Shown here: positions 43,791 to 61,530 of the stretch, one piece after another
Layout of the letters: every line of letters begins with the position of its first letter
Numbering within the stretch: the first letter of the stretch is position 1
Assembly: GCA_036365515.1 (NCBI GenBank)
Contig: CM070876.1
Coordinates: forward strand, 99,900,150 to 99,964,149
Direction: 5' to 3'
Origin: Torymus aiolomorphi
Lineage: Eukaryota > Arthropoda > Insecta > Hymenoptera > Torymidae
DNA: 64,000 nucleotides
Position numbers and translations under genes: made by a program
The notes under the pieces: model-generated
Told to the model about the DNA's origin: nothing
Database searches by the model: none
The model's input: only the letters and a program-made list of their open reading frames with translations

Positions 43791-44202
43791 ATTTAATTAT
43801 AACAGAAAAGAATTACAATGACATGAGTTTATTTAGTTATCTATTTATAAGAAACTAGATGTCTTGACATAAAATTAATTCTTTTCCGTTTTTTTTTCAA
43901 CAAAACTCATAAAATTTGAAAAGAAGCTAAAGAAAGTTATGAGCCTAGCTCAATGAAATTATAGTAGCTCTACTTTTGCCAATCATTCAGTAGCATGACA
44001 AGTATAATGCAAAGTAATTATTAATGACAATACTTCTAAAAATACAAATTTTGTTAAAATGTTCAATTTGCAGTTATGCGTTGATATGATGGAAGGTGTA
44101 TATTTTAAAATGCGGATCAACTTAAATACCATACTCAGGTTCATTTGAAGTTCAACCCTTGGTCTCAAATTTTGTTACACCCTCCTATTGTTTCAGGTAT
44201 AT

Positions 44203-44585
44203 GGGATATTTCACGTGAAGTCAGCAGCTCAAAATTTTAAAATCCCTCAAAACTCGTTTTCTTTTAGTTTTTATGAACAAAAAATGTTCCTCAAATTTTA
44301 GGTCGATATTTGCAAAAATAAAAAAGCCATGTAATATTGAAAATTCAATTTTTTTGCAATTTTTGGTTAAAATCCAAGTTTATTCATTTTTTAACTGAAA
44401 ATCTTGAATCTTTTTATATAGTACATTGATTGGCAAAAGGTTTGAATTTTTTCTGTAGAATGTGCCAGTATTTATTTTATGACCCTTTTTGAAAGTCTCT
44501 AATTGGCTGCTTCTTACAAGGAAAGTACCCGAACTGTCAAATTCAAAAAAATTCCAAACCCATATTAAAAAGTAGACCTCCATGC
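44203..44585 (-). mobile_element. Truncated inverted copy of the GGGATATTTCA element
   Basis: GGGATATTTCACGTGAAGTC and AGCAGCTCAAAATTTTAAAATC at 44209 onward, through TGCCAGTATTTATTTTATGACCC, is the reverse complement of 3235-3531. It is similar throughout but diverged, and its other end is absent. The minus-strand ORF at 44380-44583 and the plus-strand ORF at 3191-3382 are the same stretch of this repeat. Confidence 0.7.
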
Positions 44586-44659
44586 GAGATTCACGAAACC
44601 ATTTTTATCGGCTGAGAAGCGCTTTATAAGGGTTAAAATCACCCCTAAAGTTTACCCCC

Positions 44660-46165
44660 AAGAAACGTTTTTTTGATATATCTCGACTTCTACTTAACTT
44701 TTTTTAACGAAACAAAATGGAAAGAGTTTCTTATTAAAAAGCCAAGAAATCCGTGGTAGTATGAACATTAAGGGTTGCATCCCTTATTTTTTAGAGGGTG
44801 AAATTGTGTTTTTTTAAGAATAATTTTTGTTGTGAGAATTCATAAAATAATTAAAAATAGGTCAAAACATTATTTTTACCAACTACAATAAATAACAGTT
44901 GGTGTTTTTGGGCATTCTTCGCGAAACAACCCCTTAAGAGGTGGTAAACCACCCCTAACACAAATGAATTAGGTATATTTTTTTGATCATTAAAAATATT
45001 ACTTATGTCGACTGCAATTTACTATCAACTGATAAGAATTTTTCCATCGGTCTTACAGTCTTACAAATTAATTTAAAATAATTAATATTTATGGCAGTCA
45101 GATTGTCCTTGTTTATAATCACCCCCGCAGAATCTGAAATAAAAACTTAATTAAAACCTGGAAAAAACTTTGTTAGCAAAGGACGATCTGACTGACCCCC
45201 ACCACCACCACCTTGTCCAACGTTTCGAGCCCGCTCCGGCTCCTCCTCAGGGACTGAATATATATATTTTTTTGGCAATTATTTTTTTCCTTAAAATGGG
45301 TTCTTGAAGTCGTTAATCGGAATCCACAGTTAGATCCACAATAAAAATTTGAAAATAGTGAATTCAATATGGCGAAAAATTTTTTAGAAATATTTTATAT
45401 TCCACGAAAAATAGTATGTAGACCCCCTAGCGGAAATTATATTATGTAAATAAGTGTATAATAATGTAACAATGTTTTGTTATGTTATTCTATTATTTAT
45501 TATTTTTTTATCATCATATAATAATGTAACAATGTTTTGTTAGGTTCTTCTATTATTTATTATTTTTTTATCATACACTTGTTTATCGTACGATAAACAA
45601 ATGTATGATAAAAAAATAATAAATAATAGAATAACATAACAAAACATTGTTACATTATTATACACTTATTTACATAATATAATTTCCGCTAGGGGGTCTA
45701 CATACTATTTTTCGTGGAATATAAAATATTTCTAAAAAATTTTTCGCCATATTGAATTCACTATTTTCAAATTTTTATTGTGGATCTAACTGTGGATTCC
45801 GATTAACGACTTCAAGAACCCATTTTAAGGAAAAAAATAATTGCCAAAAAAATATACTTAATTCATTTGTGTTAGGTGTGGTTTACCACCTCTTAAGGGG
45901 TTGTTTCGCGAAGAATGCCCAAACACACCAACTGTTATTTATTGTAGTTGGTAAAAATAATGTTTTGACCTATTTTTAATTATTTTATGAATTCTCACAA
46001 CAAAAATTATTCTTAAAAAAACACAATTTCACCCTCTAAAAAATAAGGGATGCAACCCTTAATGTTCATACTACCACGGATTTCTTGACTTTTTAATAAG
46101 AAACTCTTTCCATTTTGTTTCGTTAAAAAAAGTTAAGTAGAAGCCGAGATATATCAAAAAAACTA
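44660..46165. repeat. ~1.5-kb palindrome with a one-sided insertion
   Basis: Outer arms 44670-44975 and 45862-46160 are near-identical inverted copies (AAACACAATTTCACCCTC, TTCGCGAAGAATGCCCAAA, GAGGTGGTAAACCACCCC). Inner arms 45276-45590 and 45600-45858 pair up to a centre at GTTTATCGTACGATAAAC. The left arm alone holds an extra ~290 bp (44976-45265) with CAGTCAGATTGTCC/GGACGATCTGACTG and a CGTTTCGAGCCCGCTCCGGC motif, which looks like a later insertion. Paired ORFs on opposite strands (45173-45367 and 45752-45979) reflect the symmetry. Confidence 0.85.
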
Positions 46166-47985
46166 CAACTCCGATCCGGCTGAAATTTCGTCTGTAACAG
46201 TTTACAGGAAGATACTGCACTGTAGTGTATTTCTGGTGCGATAGTGGCACCATCTGGCGGTGAGGCTAGGTACTTGTCAAATGACCCTCGTATATGTTAT
46301 CGCATAAAAGAACCTTGCTTGCTAACTCATAATTATACAACATTATGTAAATATATAAAACTTTCTGTAATTTTTATTTAGTTTATTATTCATACAATAT
46401 GTTTTCTAAATTTCTAGAAATTGCTACAACTTCATTTGAATGAACAAAAAATTATTTATAATTATATGAAGGATCAGTATTAATACCCTACGTATAACAA
46501 TAACATTCTAATTATTCTATTTTATCTTCAATCGAATATAAATTTTCTAATTTTTCTATATTTAAGATATTACAATTTTAGGAATAAATTTTTAAAGATT
46601 TCTACTTTATTTTTAATTTATTATGGTCGTATTACAATAAACAACCTTTAAAAAAGAAAACAATTAAAAAATAACAAAATAAAACAATTTTTCCAATCAG
46701 TAAGTATGATGTGAAATACCGACATAATTTTCAAAAGAATACCAATAGAATCGTCCAAAAAAAAAAATCTGAGTATAGTATTAACATATACGGAGCGCTT
46801 GACGTTCGTGTTTTTCCAAAAAAATGATGAGAATTTATTTAATTAAATAAAAACCGTACTGTCGGTAAGTAGGAATCTGAAATTAAGCTACTTTTCAAAC
46901 ATGGATATCTCATGAAAATATCAAGAGAATCACCCAAAAAAAAATCTGAATATAGTGTTTACGTGTACGGAGCGCTTGACGTTCGATTTAAAAAATATTG
47001 AAATTCACGGTTTCACATGGCTTTCTTATCGATAGACCCGATCATCAAACCTTAGCCCGAGCTGCTACGGCTAGGATACTCCGATGTGAATCTAAGATTG
47101 TTTATCATAATTTTTTTATAAATTTTAATTTGCATAGTTCCTATTACTTATGTTGGATATCATTCAATTCGAAATCGGTAACATTTACGATTTGATGTGA
47201 AATTAGTGTTTGTGTGAAATGCACTTCTGTGTGGAAGCGGAGTACGCGTGAGCGCCCGACGATCTGCGGTTCCACAAACTCGGAGCGTTACACGTGACAC
47301 AGGCGTAATAATTTTGTCTTTTGAGGTTATGAACGCTATTCAGCACTATTATTTAGTTTCAATTACTTCAATACTTAATGTTATTTAAATTACTTGCAAA
47401 ACTCAAGTTTATATTAATTCTATTTCACTTCAATTATTATTTTATAATATAATTTATAATTTTATTCTACAAAAATATAGTCATAACGCCATCTAGAGTA
47501 ATTTACGAGAACTATACAACGTAAATAAATATGAGGCGCCAAAAGAGGTTGGTACGACTTACTTTGCACAGTGCACAGCCATTTTACGTTAGTGGTGAGC
47601 AGTCTTGCCAACGTTCCAAGGTATCAGGAAAAGTTAATTTGTGAAAAAAAATAAAATTATACTTTTTGAAGAATTTAACAAAAACAAGAACGTCAGGCGC
47701 TCACAAACTCGATGGCGAGAAGGTGTGCCAAATTACATGCAGATCCGATGTATATTCGAGCTTAAATCCATGTTTTAGATAAAAAATGTGACTAGAACAT
47801 GAATAACTCGATGACAGTTATCATTTCAGTTCTGAACCATTGGCATAATAACCTTTAAAGAATTTTCGAGCGCCTGACATTTTTTTTGTCATAAAAATTG
47901 TTGTTGATTTAATTATTCTTTAATATATAGTATGTTACCGACATATCGGAAACGTAGGGATTTTCACTTGAGTATCACATGGCCT
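46166..47985. other. AT-rich DNA with a short direct repeat, no gene
   Basis: AAAAATCTGAGTATAGT and TACGGAGCGCTTGACGTTCG recur at about 46763-46810 and 46938-46989, spaced about 178 bp, so a unit is duplicated here. A plausible CATTTTACG...AAGGTATCAG exon-donor-like stretch at about 47580-47625 has no supporting frame. The rest is AT-rich and unassigned. Confidence 0.5.
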
Positions 47986-50900
47986 TAAGCTAGAAATGCC
48001 GGATTTTTCCAATATTTTTCTAATATATGGTGAAAACAGCCTGTTTTTACCAATATTTTCCTAGTATATGATGAAAAGTGCGTGGAATCCTGCAAAAGAC
48101 AGGGAAAAAATTGATTTTCTGTACTTTTTGGTATTCAACAGCAGCAAATTTCTATTTGGGTCGTTGTTTTTCTCAAAATTACGAAGGTTTATTATAGAAA
48201 TGACTGTTTTTACCAATATTTTCCTACAATATGGTGAAAAGTGCTTGGAACCCTGCCAAAGAAAAGAAAAAACCACGAGTTTCAGTACTTTTTGTTCTTA
48301 ATCAGCTAGAAATATGGATTTGAATCATTGTTTGCCTCAAAATAACATAGTTTTATACTAAATATGCCAGATTTTACCAATACTTACCTAATATATGGTG
48401 AAAAGTGCGTGGAATCGTGCGAAAAACAGCGAAAAACCATGATTTTAGGACTGGTTTGCTCGTTACACGCAGGAAATATGGATTTGGATCATTGTTTTAC
48501 GCAAAATAAGGTAGTTTTATGCTAGAAATGCCGGATTTTACAGATATTTTCCTGTTATATGGTAAAAATGCCTGTTTTTACCAATATTTTCCTAATATAT
48601 TATGAAAAGTGCGTGGAATCCTGCAAAAAACGGGGAAAACCATGATTATCAGTACTTTATGGTATTCAAACATAGGAAATTTCGATTTGGTTCGTTTTTT
48701 TTCTCAAAATAACGTAGTTTTATTCTAGAAATGCTTGTTTTTACCAATATTTTCCTAATATATGATGAAAAACGCCTGTTCTATTATCTAGTATATGGTG
48801 AAAAGTGGGTGGAATCCTGCAAAAAACGGGGAAAACCATGATTTAAAGTACTTTTTGCTCTTAATGATCAGGAAAATAAGTTTTATACTAAATATGCCTG
48901 TTTTTACCAATATCGACCTAGTATATGGTGATACATCCTGCAAAAAACAGGGAAAATAATGATTATCAGTACTTTTTGGTATTCAAACGTAGGATATTTC
49001 TATTTGGTTCGTTGTTTTTCCCAAAATAACTTATGTATATGGTAGATATGAGTGTTTTTACCAATATTTTCCTAATATACGTTGAAAAATGCCTGTTTTA
49101 TTTTTCTAGTATATCGTGAAAAGTGCGTGGAATCCTACAAAGAGCGGGGAAAACCATGATTAATGTACATTTTGGTCTTAATGAGCTGGAAAATGTGTTT
49201 TATAGTAAATATGCCTGTTCCTACCAATATTGACCTAGTATATGTTAAAAAGTTCGTGTAATCCTGCAAAAAACATAGAAAAAAATGATTTTCTGTACTT
49301 TTTGGTATTCAAAAGCAGCAAATTTCTATTTGGGTCGTTGTTTTTCTCAAAATTAGGAAGGTTTACTATAGAAATGACTGTTTTTACCAATATTTCCGTA
49401 AAATATGGTGAAAACTGCGTGGAACCCTGCCAAAAAACAGAAAAAACCACGATATTCAGTACTTTTTGTTCTTAATCAGCTGGAAATATGGATTTGAATC
49501 ATTTTTTTCCTCAAAATAACATAGTTTTATACTAAATATGCCAGTTTTTACCCATATTTACCTAATATATGGTGAAAAGTGCGTGGAATCGTGCGAAAAA
49601 CAGCGAAATACCATGATTTTAGGACTGGTTTGCTCGTTACACGCAGGAAATATGGATTTGGATCATTGTTTTACGCAAAATAAGGTAGTTTTATGCTAGA
49701 AATGCCGGATTTTACAAATATTTTCCTGAGATATGGTAAAAATACCTGGTTTTACCAATATTTTCCTAGTATATCATGAATTGTGCGTGGAATCCTGCAA
49801 AAAACAGGGAAAACCATGATTTTCAGTACTTTATGGTATTCAAATGTAGGAAATTTCGATTTGGTTCTTTTTTTTTTTCTTAAAATAACGTTTATGCTAG
49901 AAATGCTTGTTTTTAACAATATTTTCCTAATATATGATGATAAACGCCTGTTTTATTATCCTAGTATATGGTGAAAAGTGCGTGGAATCCTGCAAAAAAC
50001 GGGGAAAACCATGATTTAAAGTACTTTTTGCTCTTAATGATCTGGAAAATAAGTTTTATACTAAATATGCCTGTTTTTACCAATATTGACCTAGTATATG
50101 GTGATAAATCCTGCAAAAAACAGGGAATAAATGATTTTCAGTACTTTTTGGTATTCAAACGTAGGAAATTTCTATTTGGTTCGTTGTTTTTCTCAAAATA
50201 ACATAGGTTTATGGTAGAAATGACTGTTTTTACCAATATTTCCCTAAAATATGGTGAAAAGTGCTTGGAACCCTGCCAAAAAAAAGAAAAAACCACGATT
50301 TTCACTACTTTTTGTTCTTAATCAGCTGGAAATATGGATTTGAATCATTTTTTTCCTCAAAATAACATAGTTTCATACTAAATATGCCAGTTTTTACCAA
50401 TATTTACCTAATGTATGGGGAAAAGGGCGTGGAATCGTGCGAAAAACAGCGAAAAACCACGATTTTAGGACAGGTTTGCTCGTTACACGCAGGGAACATG
50501 GATTTGGATCATTGTTTTATGCAAAATAAGGTAGTTTTATGCTAGAAATGCCGGATTTTACAAATATTTTCCTAATATATGGTAAAAATGCCTGTTTTTA
50601 CCAATATTTTCCTAGTATATTATGAAAAGTGCGTGGAATCCTGCAAAAAACAGGGAAGACCATGATTTTCAGTACTTTATGGTAATCAAGCGTAGGAAAT
50701 TTCGATTTGGTGCGTTTTTTTTTCTCAAAATAACGTAGGTTTATGCTAGAAACGCTTGTTTTTACCAATATTTTCCTTATATATGATGAAAAACGCCTGT
50801 TTTTAGTTATCCTAGTATATGGTGAAAAGTGCGTGGAATCCTGCAAAAAACGGGGAAAACCATGATTTAAAGTACATTTTGCTCTTAATGATCTGGAAAA

Positions 50901-52455
50901 TAAGTTTTATACTAAATATGCCTGTTTTTACCAATATCAACCTTGTATATGGTGATACATCCTGCAAAAAACAGGGAAAATAATGATTATCAGTACTTTT
51001 TGGTATTCAAAAGTAGGATATTTCTATTTGGTTCGTTGTTTTTCTCAAAATAACTTATGTATATGGTAGATATGAGTGTTTTTACCAATATTTTCCTAAT
51101 ATACGTTGAAAAATGCCTGTTTTATTTTTCTAGTATATCGTGAAAAGTGCGTGGAATCCTACGAAGAGCGGGGAAAGCCCTGTTTAAAGTACTTTTTGGT
51201 CTTAATGAGCTGGAAAATGAGTTTTATACTAAATATGCCTATTCTTACCAATATTGACCTAGTATATGTTGAAATGTGCGTGTAATCCTGCAAAAAAACA
51301 GAGAAAAAAATGATTTTCTCTACTTTTTGGTATTCAAACGCAGCTAATGTCAATTTGGGTCGTTGTTTTTCTCAAAATTACGAAGGTTTACTATAGAAAT
51401 GACTGTTTTTACCAATATTTCCCTAAAATATGGTGAAAAGTGCTTCGAACGCTGCCAAAAAAAGAAAAAACCAGGATTTTCAGTACTTTTTGTTCTTAAT
51501 CAGCTGGAAATATGGATTTGAGTCATTTTTTTCCTCAAAATAACATAGTTTTATACTAAATATGCCAGTTTTTACCAATATTTACCTAATATATGGTGAA
51601 AAGTGCGTGGAATCGTGCGAAAAACAGCGAAAAACCATGATTTTACGCAGGAAATATGGATGGAAATATATGGAAATATATGATGAAAAACGTCTGGTTT
51701 ATTATCCTAGTATATGTTGAAATGTGCGTGGAATCCTGCAAAAAACGGGGAAAATCATGATTTAAAGTACTTTTTGCTCTTAATGATCTGGAAAATACGT
51801 TTAATACTAATTATGCCTGTTTTTACCAATATTGACCTAGTATATGGTGATAAATCTTGCAAAAAACAGGGAAAAAAATGATTTTCAGTACTTTTTGGTA
51901 TTCAAACGTAGGAAATTTCTATTTGGTTCGTTGTTTTTCTGAAAATAACGTAGGTTTATGGAAGAAATGAGTGTTTTTACCAATATTTTCCCAATATATG
52001 GTGATAAAGGCCTGTTTTATTTTTCTTGTATATCGTGAAAAGTGGGTGGAATCCTACAAAGAACGGGGAAAACAATGTTTAAAGTACTTTTTGCTCTTAA
52101 TGAGCTGGAAATTGAGTTTTATATTAAATATGCCTCTTCTTACCAATATTGTACCTAGTATATGTTGAGAAGTGCGTGTAATCCTGCAAAAAACAGAGAA
52201 AATGATTTTCTGTAATTTTTGGTATTCAAAAGCAGCAAATTTCTATTTGGGTCGTTGTTTTTATCAAAATTACGAAGGTTTATTATAGAAATGACAGTTT
52301 TTACCAATGTTTTCCAAAAATATGGTGAAAACTGCCTGGAACCCTGCCAAAAAAAAGAAAAAACCACGATTTTCAGTAGTTTTTATTCTTAATCAGCTGG
52401 AAATATGGATTTGAATCATTTCTTTCCTCAAAATAACATAGTTTTATACTAAATA
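47986..52455 (+). repeat. Satellite array with ~1.17-kb higher-order repeat
   Basis: GTGCGTGGAATCCTGCAAAA recurs about 25 times, with alternate forms GTGCTTGGAACCCTGCC and GTGCGTGGAATCGTGCG, at steps of about 130-205 bp. The order of variants repeats: 48080 and 49254, 48241 and 49415, and 48405 and 49580 are each about 1,174 bp apart. A later pair (50257 and 51438) is about 1,181 bp apart, with shorter steps of about 840-890 bp between, implying loss of one or two monomers. TTTTTACCAATATTTTCCTA is the other constant block. ORFs inside are not conserved as proteins. Confidence 0.9.
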
Positions 52456-53245
52456 TGTATTTGGCAAAGGCTTTTGATACGGTGAACCATAAAATCTTAT
52501 TAGAAAAACTTGATAGATATGGAAAAAGAGGTAACGCTCTAAAGCTATTAACTAGCTATCTTTCACATAGATAGCAAAATGTTAAAATTAATGAATACAT
52601 AAGCCCTTATAAATTAATTACAACTGGTATTCCGCAAGGAACTATCTTAGGTCTTTTACTATTTATACTGTATGTAAATGATCTACTGGAAGATATGCCA
52701 AAAGAGACCATAATGTCATATGTTGATGACACTGTTGTCATATCAAGTGACAGCACGTGGACGTGAGCACAAGAAAAAATGAACAAATATCTCGAATATG
52801 TTGCTGATTGGCTCGCTTGTAATAAATTATCACTGAATGTAAATAAAACTGTATATATGACCTTTGGTCTCTACTGTAACAGTATGCCCAAAGATCTATC
52901 TATTGAGACTAAAAATCAACCAATTAAACGAGTCGAGTGCGTTAAATATTTAAGTGTACATTTTGATTATAATATGAAATGGGATATACGTGTTCAACAT
53001 ATTATAAAAAAAAACGAATAACTCATATTTATTTTTGCTAAAATTAGAAATAAAATGAATACCAAAACCCTTCTAATGGTTTACTATGCTTTATAACATA
53101 GTCTCATAAACTATGAGATAATTGCTTGGGGTGCAGCAGTTAAAACCCTTATACGCCTAGTACAAAGAATACAGAATAGATTTATTAAATTAATAACTAG
53201 AAATTTTCTAGGCGATAACAATCCTTTAAGTATTAACCAAGTCTA
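52456..53245 (+). pseudogene. LINE reverse transcriptase fragment, 5'-truncated
   Basis: The frame reads as a jockey/CR1-like non-LTR reverse transcriptase from just inside the palm: AKAFDTVNHKILLEKL, then TTGIPQGTILGLLLFILYVN, then the catalytic motif as SYVDDTVVIS, then ADWLACNKLSLNVNKT. It carries at least four stops (near 52572, 52764, 53020 and 53093) and a doubtful A-run near 53010. The 5' end abuts the satellite at TAAATATG, typical of target-primed 5' truncation. The thumb/C-terminal part continues at 62950 after a 9.7-kb insertion. It cannot make active enzyme. Confidence 0.85.
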
Positions 53246-53454
53246 CAACCTGTTCGGAAAATGTATGTTTTGCTAACCACTGTCGTGTAGAGGGCAAAAT
53301 TCTAAGACAAAAGTCCCTGTGCGCTCCGAAGCGGCGCGCGCGACAGAGAAGTAGGCGGAGCTCCAGAGCTACGGCCGCAGGAGTGGGAGAGGTGCGACAT
53401 CAGCGCGTCGGCCACTGGAGGCGGGCCCGCCGGCGTCTATCGATCGATCGACTA

Positions 53455-55545
53455 CTCGCTCTTTCCCCCTTTTTCCCGCACTTTCACGCTCTCTCTCGCT
53501 CTTTCTCGCTCTCTCACTCGTTCTCGCTCTCTCGCTCTCTCGCTCTTTCTAGCTCTCTCTCGTTATCTTGCGCTTTAAGGCTCTCTCTCGCTCTTTCTCG
53601 CTCTCTCTAGCTCTTTCTCGCTCTCTCTCGCTACATGCCCTTTCACGCTCTCTCTCGCTCTCTCTCGCTCTTTCTCGCTCTCGCTCGCCCTTTCTCGCTC
53701 ACTCTCATTATCCTTGCTCTTTCAGGCTCTCTCCCCCTCGTTCTCGCTCTCTCTAGCTCTTTCTCGTTCTCTCTCGCTATCCTTGCCCTTTCACGCTCTC
53801 TCGCTCTCTCTCGCTCTTTCTCGCTCTCTCTCGCTCTCTCGCTCTTTCTCGTTCTTTCTCGCTCTTTCTCGCTCTCTCTCTCGTTATCCTTGCACTCTCT
53901 CGCTCTCGCTTGCTCTTTCTCGCTCTCTCTCGCTCTTTCTCGCTCGCCCTCGTTATCCTGGCTATTTCACGGTCTCTCTCGCTCTTTCTCGTTCTCTCTC
54001 GCTCTTTCTCATTCTCTCTCGCCCTTTCTCGCTCTCTCTCGCTATCCTTGCTCTTTCTCGTTCTCTCTCGCTATCCTTGCCCTTTCTCGTTCTCTCTCGC
54101 TATCCTTACCCTTTCACGCTCTCTCTCGCTCTGTCTCGCTCTCTCTCGCTCTCTCTCGCTATCCTTGCCCTTTCATGCTCTCCCTCGCTCTTTCTCGCTC
54201 TCTCTCTCGCTCTTTCCCGCTCTCTCTTGTTCTTTCCCGCTCTCCCTCGTTATCCTTGCTATTTCACGCTCTCTCTCGCTCTTTCTCTTTCTCACTTGCT
54301 CTTTCTCGCTCTCTCTCGTTATCCTTGCTTTTTCTCGCTCTTGCTCGCTCTTTCTTGCTCTCTCTCGTTCTTTCTCGTTCTCCCCCGTTATCCTGGCTAT
54401 TTCACGGTCTCTCTCGTGCTTTCTCGTTCTCTCTCGCACTTTCTCGCAATTTCACGCTCTCTCTCGCTCTTTCACGCTCTCTCTCGCTCTCTCTCGCTCT
54501 CTCTCGCTATCCTTGCCCTTTCACGCTCTCCCTCGCTCTTTCTCGCTCTCTCTCTTTCTCTCTCTCGCCCTTTCTCGCTATCTCTCTCGCTCTTTCTGGC
54601 TCTCCCTCGTTATCCTGGCTATTTCACGGTCTCTCTTGCTCTTTCTCGTTCTCTCTCGCTCTTTCTCGCTCTCTCTCGCTATCCTTGCTCTTTCTCGTTC
54701 TCTCCCGCTCTTTCTCGTTCTCTCTCGCTCCTTCTCGCTCTCTCTCGTTCTTTCCCGCTCTCCCTCGTTATCCTTGCTATTTCACGCTCTCTCTCGCTCT
54801 TTCTCTTTCTCCCTTGCTCTTTCTCGCTCTCTCTCGTTATCGTTGCTTTTTCCCGCTCTCGCTCGTTCTTTCTCGTTCTCCCCCGTTATCCTGGATATTT
54901 CACGGTCTCTCTCGCGCTTTCTCGTTCTCTCTCGCTCTTTCTCGCTCTCTCTCTCTCTCCCTCTCTCGCTCTTTCTCGCTCTCCCTCGCTCTCTCTCTCT
55001 TTCTCTCTCTCGCTCTTTCTCGCTCTATCTCTTGCTCTTTCTGGCTCTCCCTCGTTATCCTGGCTATTTCACGGTCTCTCTCGCTCTTTCTCGTTCTCTC
55101 TCGCTCTTTCTCGCTCTCTCTCGCTATCCTTGCTCTTTCTCGTTCTCTCCCGCTCTTTCTCGTTCTCTCTCGCTCTTTCTCGCTCTCTCTCTCTCGCTAT
55201 CCTTGCCCTTTCAAGCTCTCTCTCGCTCTTTCTCGCTCTCTCTCGCTCTTTCTCGCTCTCTCTCGCTCTTTCTCGCTCTCTCTCGTTCTTTCCCACTCTC
55301 CCTAGTTATCCTTGCTATTTCACGCTCTCTCTCGCTCTTTCTCGCTCTCTCTCGTTATCCTTGCTTTTTGTCGCTCTCGCTCGCTCTTTCTCGCTCTCTC
55401 TCGTTCTTTCTCGTTCTCCCCCGTTATCCTGGCTATTTCACGGTCTCTCTCGCGCTTTCTCGTTTTCTCTCGCTCTTTCTCGCTCTCTCTCTCTCTCTCT
55501 CTCCCTCTCTCGCTCTTTCTCGGTCTCCCTCGTTATCCAAAATTG
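53455..55545 (+). repeat. CTCTCGCTCTTT minisatellite, left arm
   Basis: About 2.1 kb of irregular 12-13-base CT-rich units with recurring marker blocks (CGTTATCCTTGC, CTATTTCACG, CCCTTTCACG). All three plus-strand frames stay open and give Ser-Leu-Ala-Arg repeats because the units contain almost no stop triplets. These 550-620 codon ORFs are therefore not genes. Confidence 0.95.
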
Positions 55546-57814
55546 TAAAATCGCTCAAAATTGCTTTCTCAAAGAAAAAGCTTTATAACGGTGAAAATTT
55601 TCGAATCAAAGATTTTGATGAATTTCGATGTTTTTGAGGTTCTTGAGTCAGAATAATAGGTTTTTTAAAAATGTATATATGTATGTATGTATGTATGAAA
55701 CCAAATTTTGTCCCCGTCATAACTCTTGAACGGATGGACGGAATTAGCTGAAATTTCGCGTGAACCTTTGGTATGTCTCAACTTAGAACTGATTAAATTT
55801 TGGAGTCGAATGGATAACTTTAAGATCTTATTTAAAAAAAAAATAACAATTTTGCAAATTTTTTTTACGAATATAATTTTTTTTTTCATTTGTTTGAAGA
55901 TATGCCAAATAGAGTCTGATATTCTTATAGTACGTTTGATTTCCTTCTAAATTATGTATTTCAAAACTACTTACGAGTTATTATTGACTTAAAATCGCGG
56001 ATTTGAAAAAATAGCAATTTTTTAGAAAAATAAATAATTTTATGAATTATAAATAACTTTTTCGGCATTACATCTCAAATGTAGACCGATATTCTCAAGG
56101 TACATTTTATTTTCTTATAATTATACATTTCAAAACTACTTACTGACAATTTTTGACTTACAATCGAGAATTTGAAAAAGTAGCAACTTTTTCTAACAAG
56201 ACAGGTTGAGGCCGTATGCTTTCATCCAGCAGCTGACGATTTCTAAAGTCTCGTTTCATTTTATATTAAAATATACATGTAAAAAAATTATTTGATGTAC
56301 TTAATCAATTCTCTTTGAGAAAGCATTTGTCTAATGCAGTTAGCAGCGGTTTTTTTTTACTAATTCCAAATTAGCCCCAAAATACGAATATAAAGTTTTA
56401 GAGCAAAATATGCAATCGTTCTAAAGTTATAACTAATTGAAAATTTGAAAATTTTGAATTTTTTCGTAAACTTCAATTTTATGATTTTTTAACGCGAAAA
56501 CTTGAAACTTTTTGTATAGCATATTCATGGAGTTACATGCAATTAAAGCTGTAAAATCAGTGAAAATAGTGCTTTTTTGCTGTTTTGATAGTTTTAATTG
56601 CTCGTAACTTTTTTCAGTGATCTATTTACATCTTAATCAAGGTCACATTTTAAAGGTAACATTTTTTACCAATCCTTTAGCCTTTGGTGAGGGATATTGA
56701 TACTGTCGCATTCGCCTTAAGGGGGCTAGACACCTTTTTTCTGAAATAGAAGTCATATTTTAATACATAAATGTAAACTAATTATTTCATACTTTTTACA
56801 TATAAAAGTGGGTATATTTACCTTACCTTAAAACTTTCTCCAATGGGCCTTTTATATGGTCCAGAACCATAGTCATCGATGAAACAAGTTTTTTCACTAA
56901 CCGTAAGCTTTGAAATTTTCCTGTGAATGGATTGACTCCAGATTTGAACTAAATTACTCCTGAATAGTATAATTCTCATATGAGTGTAGGGATTTAGGAT
57001 TAAATGTCAGAAAAAATTTTTACATCAGAAAAATTATGAAAATATATAAAAAATTTTTAAAAATTAAAAAAAAAATTAAAAAAAAATTCTTGAAAAACAG
57101 CACAAAATTTTTTTTTTCTCATCGGATCAAAAACCCCTACACTCATATGAGAATTATACTATTCAAGAGTAAATTAGTTCAAATCTGAAGTCAATCCATC
57201 CACAGGAAAATTTCAAAGTTTACGGATAGTGAAAAAACTTGTTTCATCGATGACTTTGGTTCTGGACAATATAAATGGCCCAAACCAAGGTCTAAGGTGA
57301 GGTAAATATACCCCATTTTATGTGTAAAAAGTGGGAAATAATTAGTTTACATTTATGTACTAAAATATGACTTTTTATTGCAGGAAAAAAAGGTGTATAG
57401 CTCCCTTAAGCATATTTTGAATGGTGTTCTGTCAAGTACAAATTAGCAAAATAATTGGCATTTATCTGAAAAAGTTCAGAGCAATTCTACTCACAATTTG
57501 CAAAATTTTTCCCATTTAATATGCTATACAAAAAGTTTCAAGTTTTTCAGTTAAAAAATCTTAAAATTTGAAGATTAACGATAAAATTCAACATTTGCAA
57601 ATTTTCAATTAATTATAACATTAGAAATATTGCATATTTGCTCTAAAACTTTACATTTGTGTTTTGGGGCTAATTTGAAATGAGTGAAAAATTTTGAGCG
57701 ATTTTAAAATTTTGAGATGAACAGTTGCCATGAAGTTACCCACTTTTTAAAGTTATACATTAGATATTTTCATAACAACTGAGTAATAAAAAATATCGTA
57801 AAACATAGGAAGAG
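55546..57814. repeat. AT-rich core of the foldback with nested palindromes
   Basis: Arms 56340-56545 and 57500-57690, and inner arms 56720-57040 and 57090-57420, are inverted copies (for example ACAAGTTTTTTCACTAACCG against CGGATAGTGAAAAAACTTG), centred near 57065. Outside them, 55546-56340 is not mirrored. It carries a GTATGTATGTATG run at 55675 followed by CATAACTCTTGAACGGATGG, plus AAAATCGCTCAAAATTG, which recurs inverted at about 57690. No convincing ORF. Confidence 0.75.

Positions 57815-61530
<3,716 letters not shown>

Noticed and set aside
43563..43796. 77-codon ORF with MRICEMRTII-like repeats
   Set aside because: The underlying period is 41-43 bp, not a multiple of three, and residues drift between units, so it is a DNA-level repeat.
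53568..55637. Three overlapping ORFs of 550-620 codons rich in Ser, Leu and Arg
   Set aside because: All frames of the CTCTCGCTCTTT repeat stay open because the units lack stop triplets. They are low-complexity, with no start context or conserved domain.
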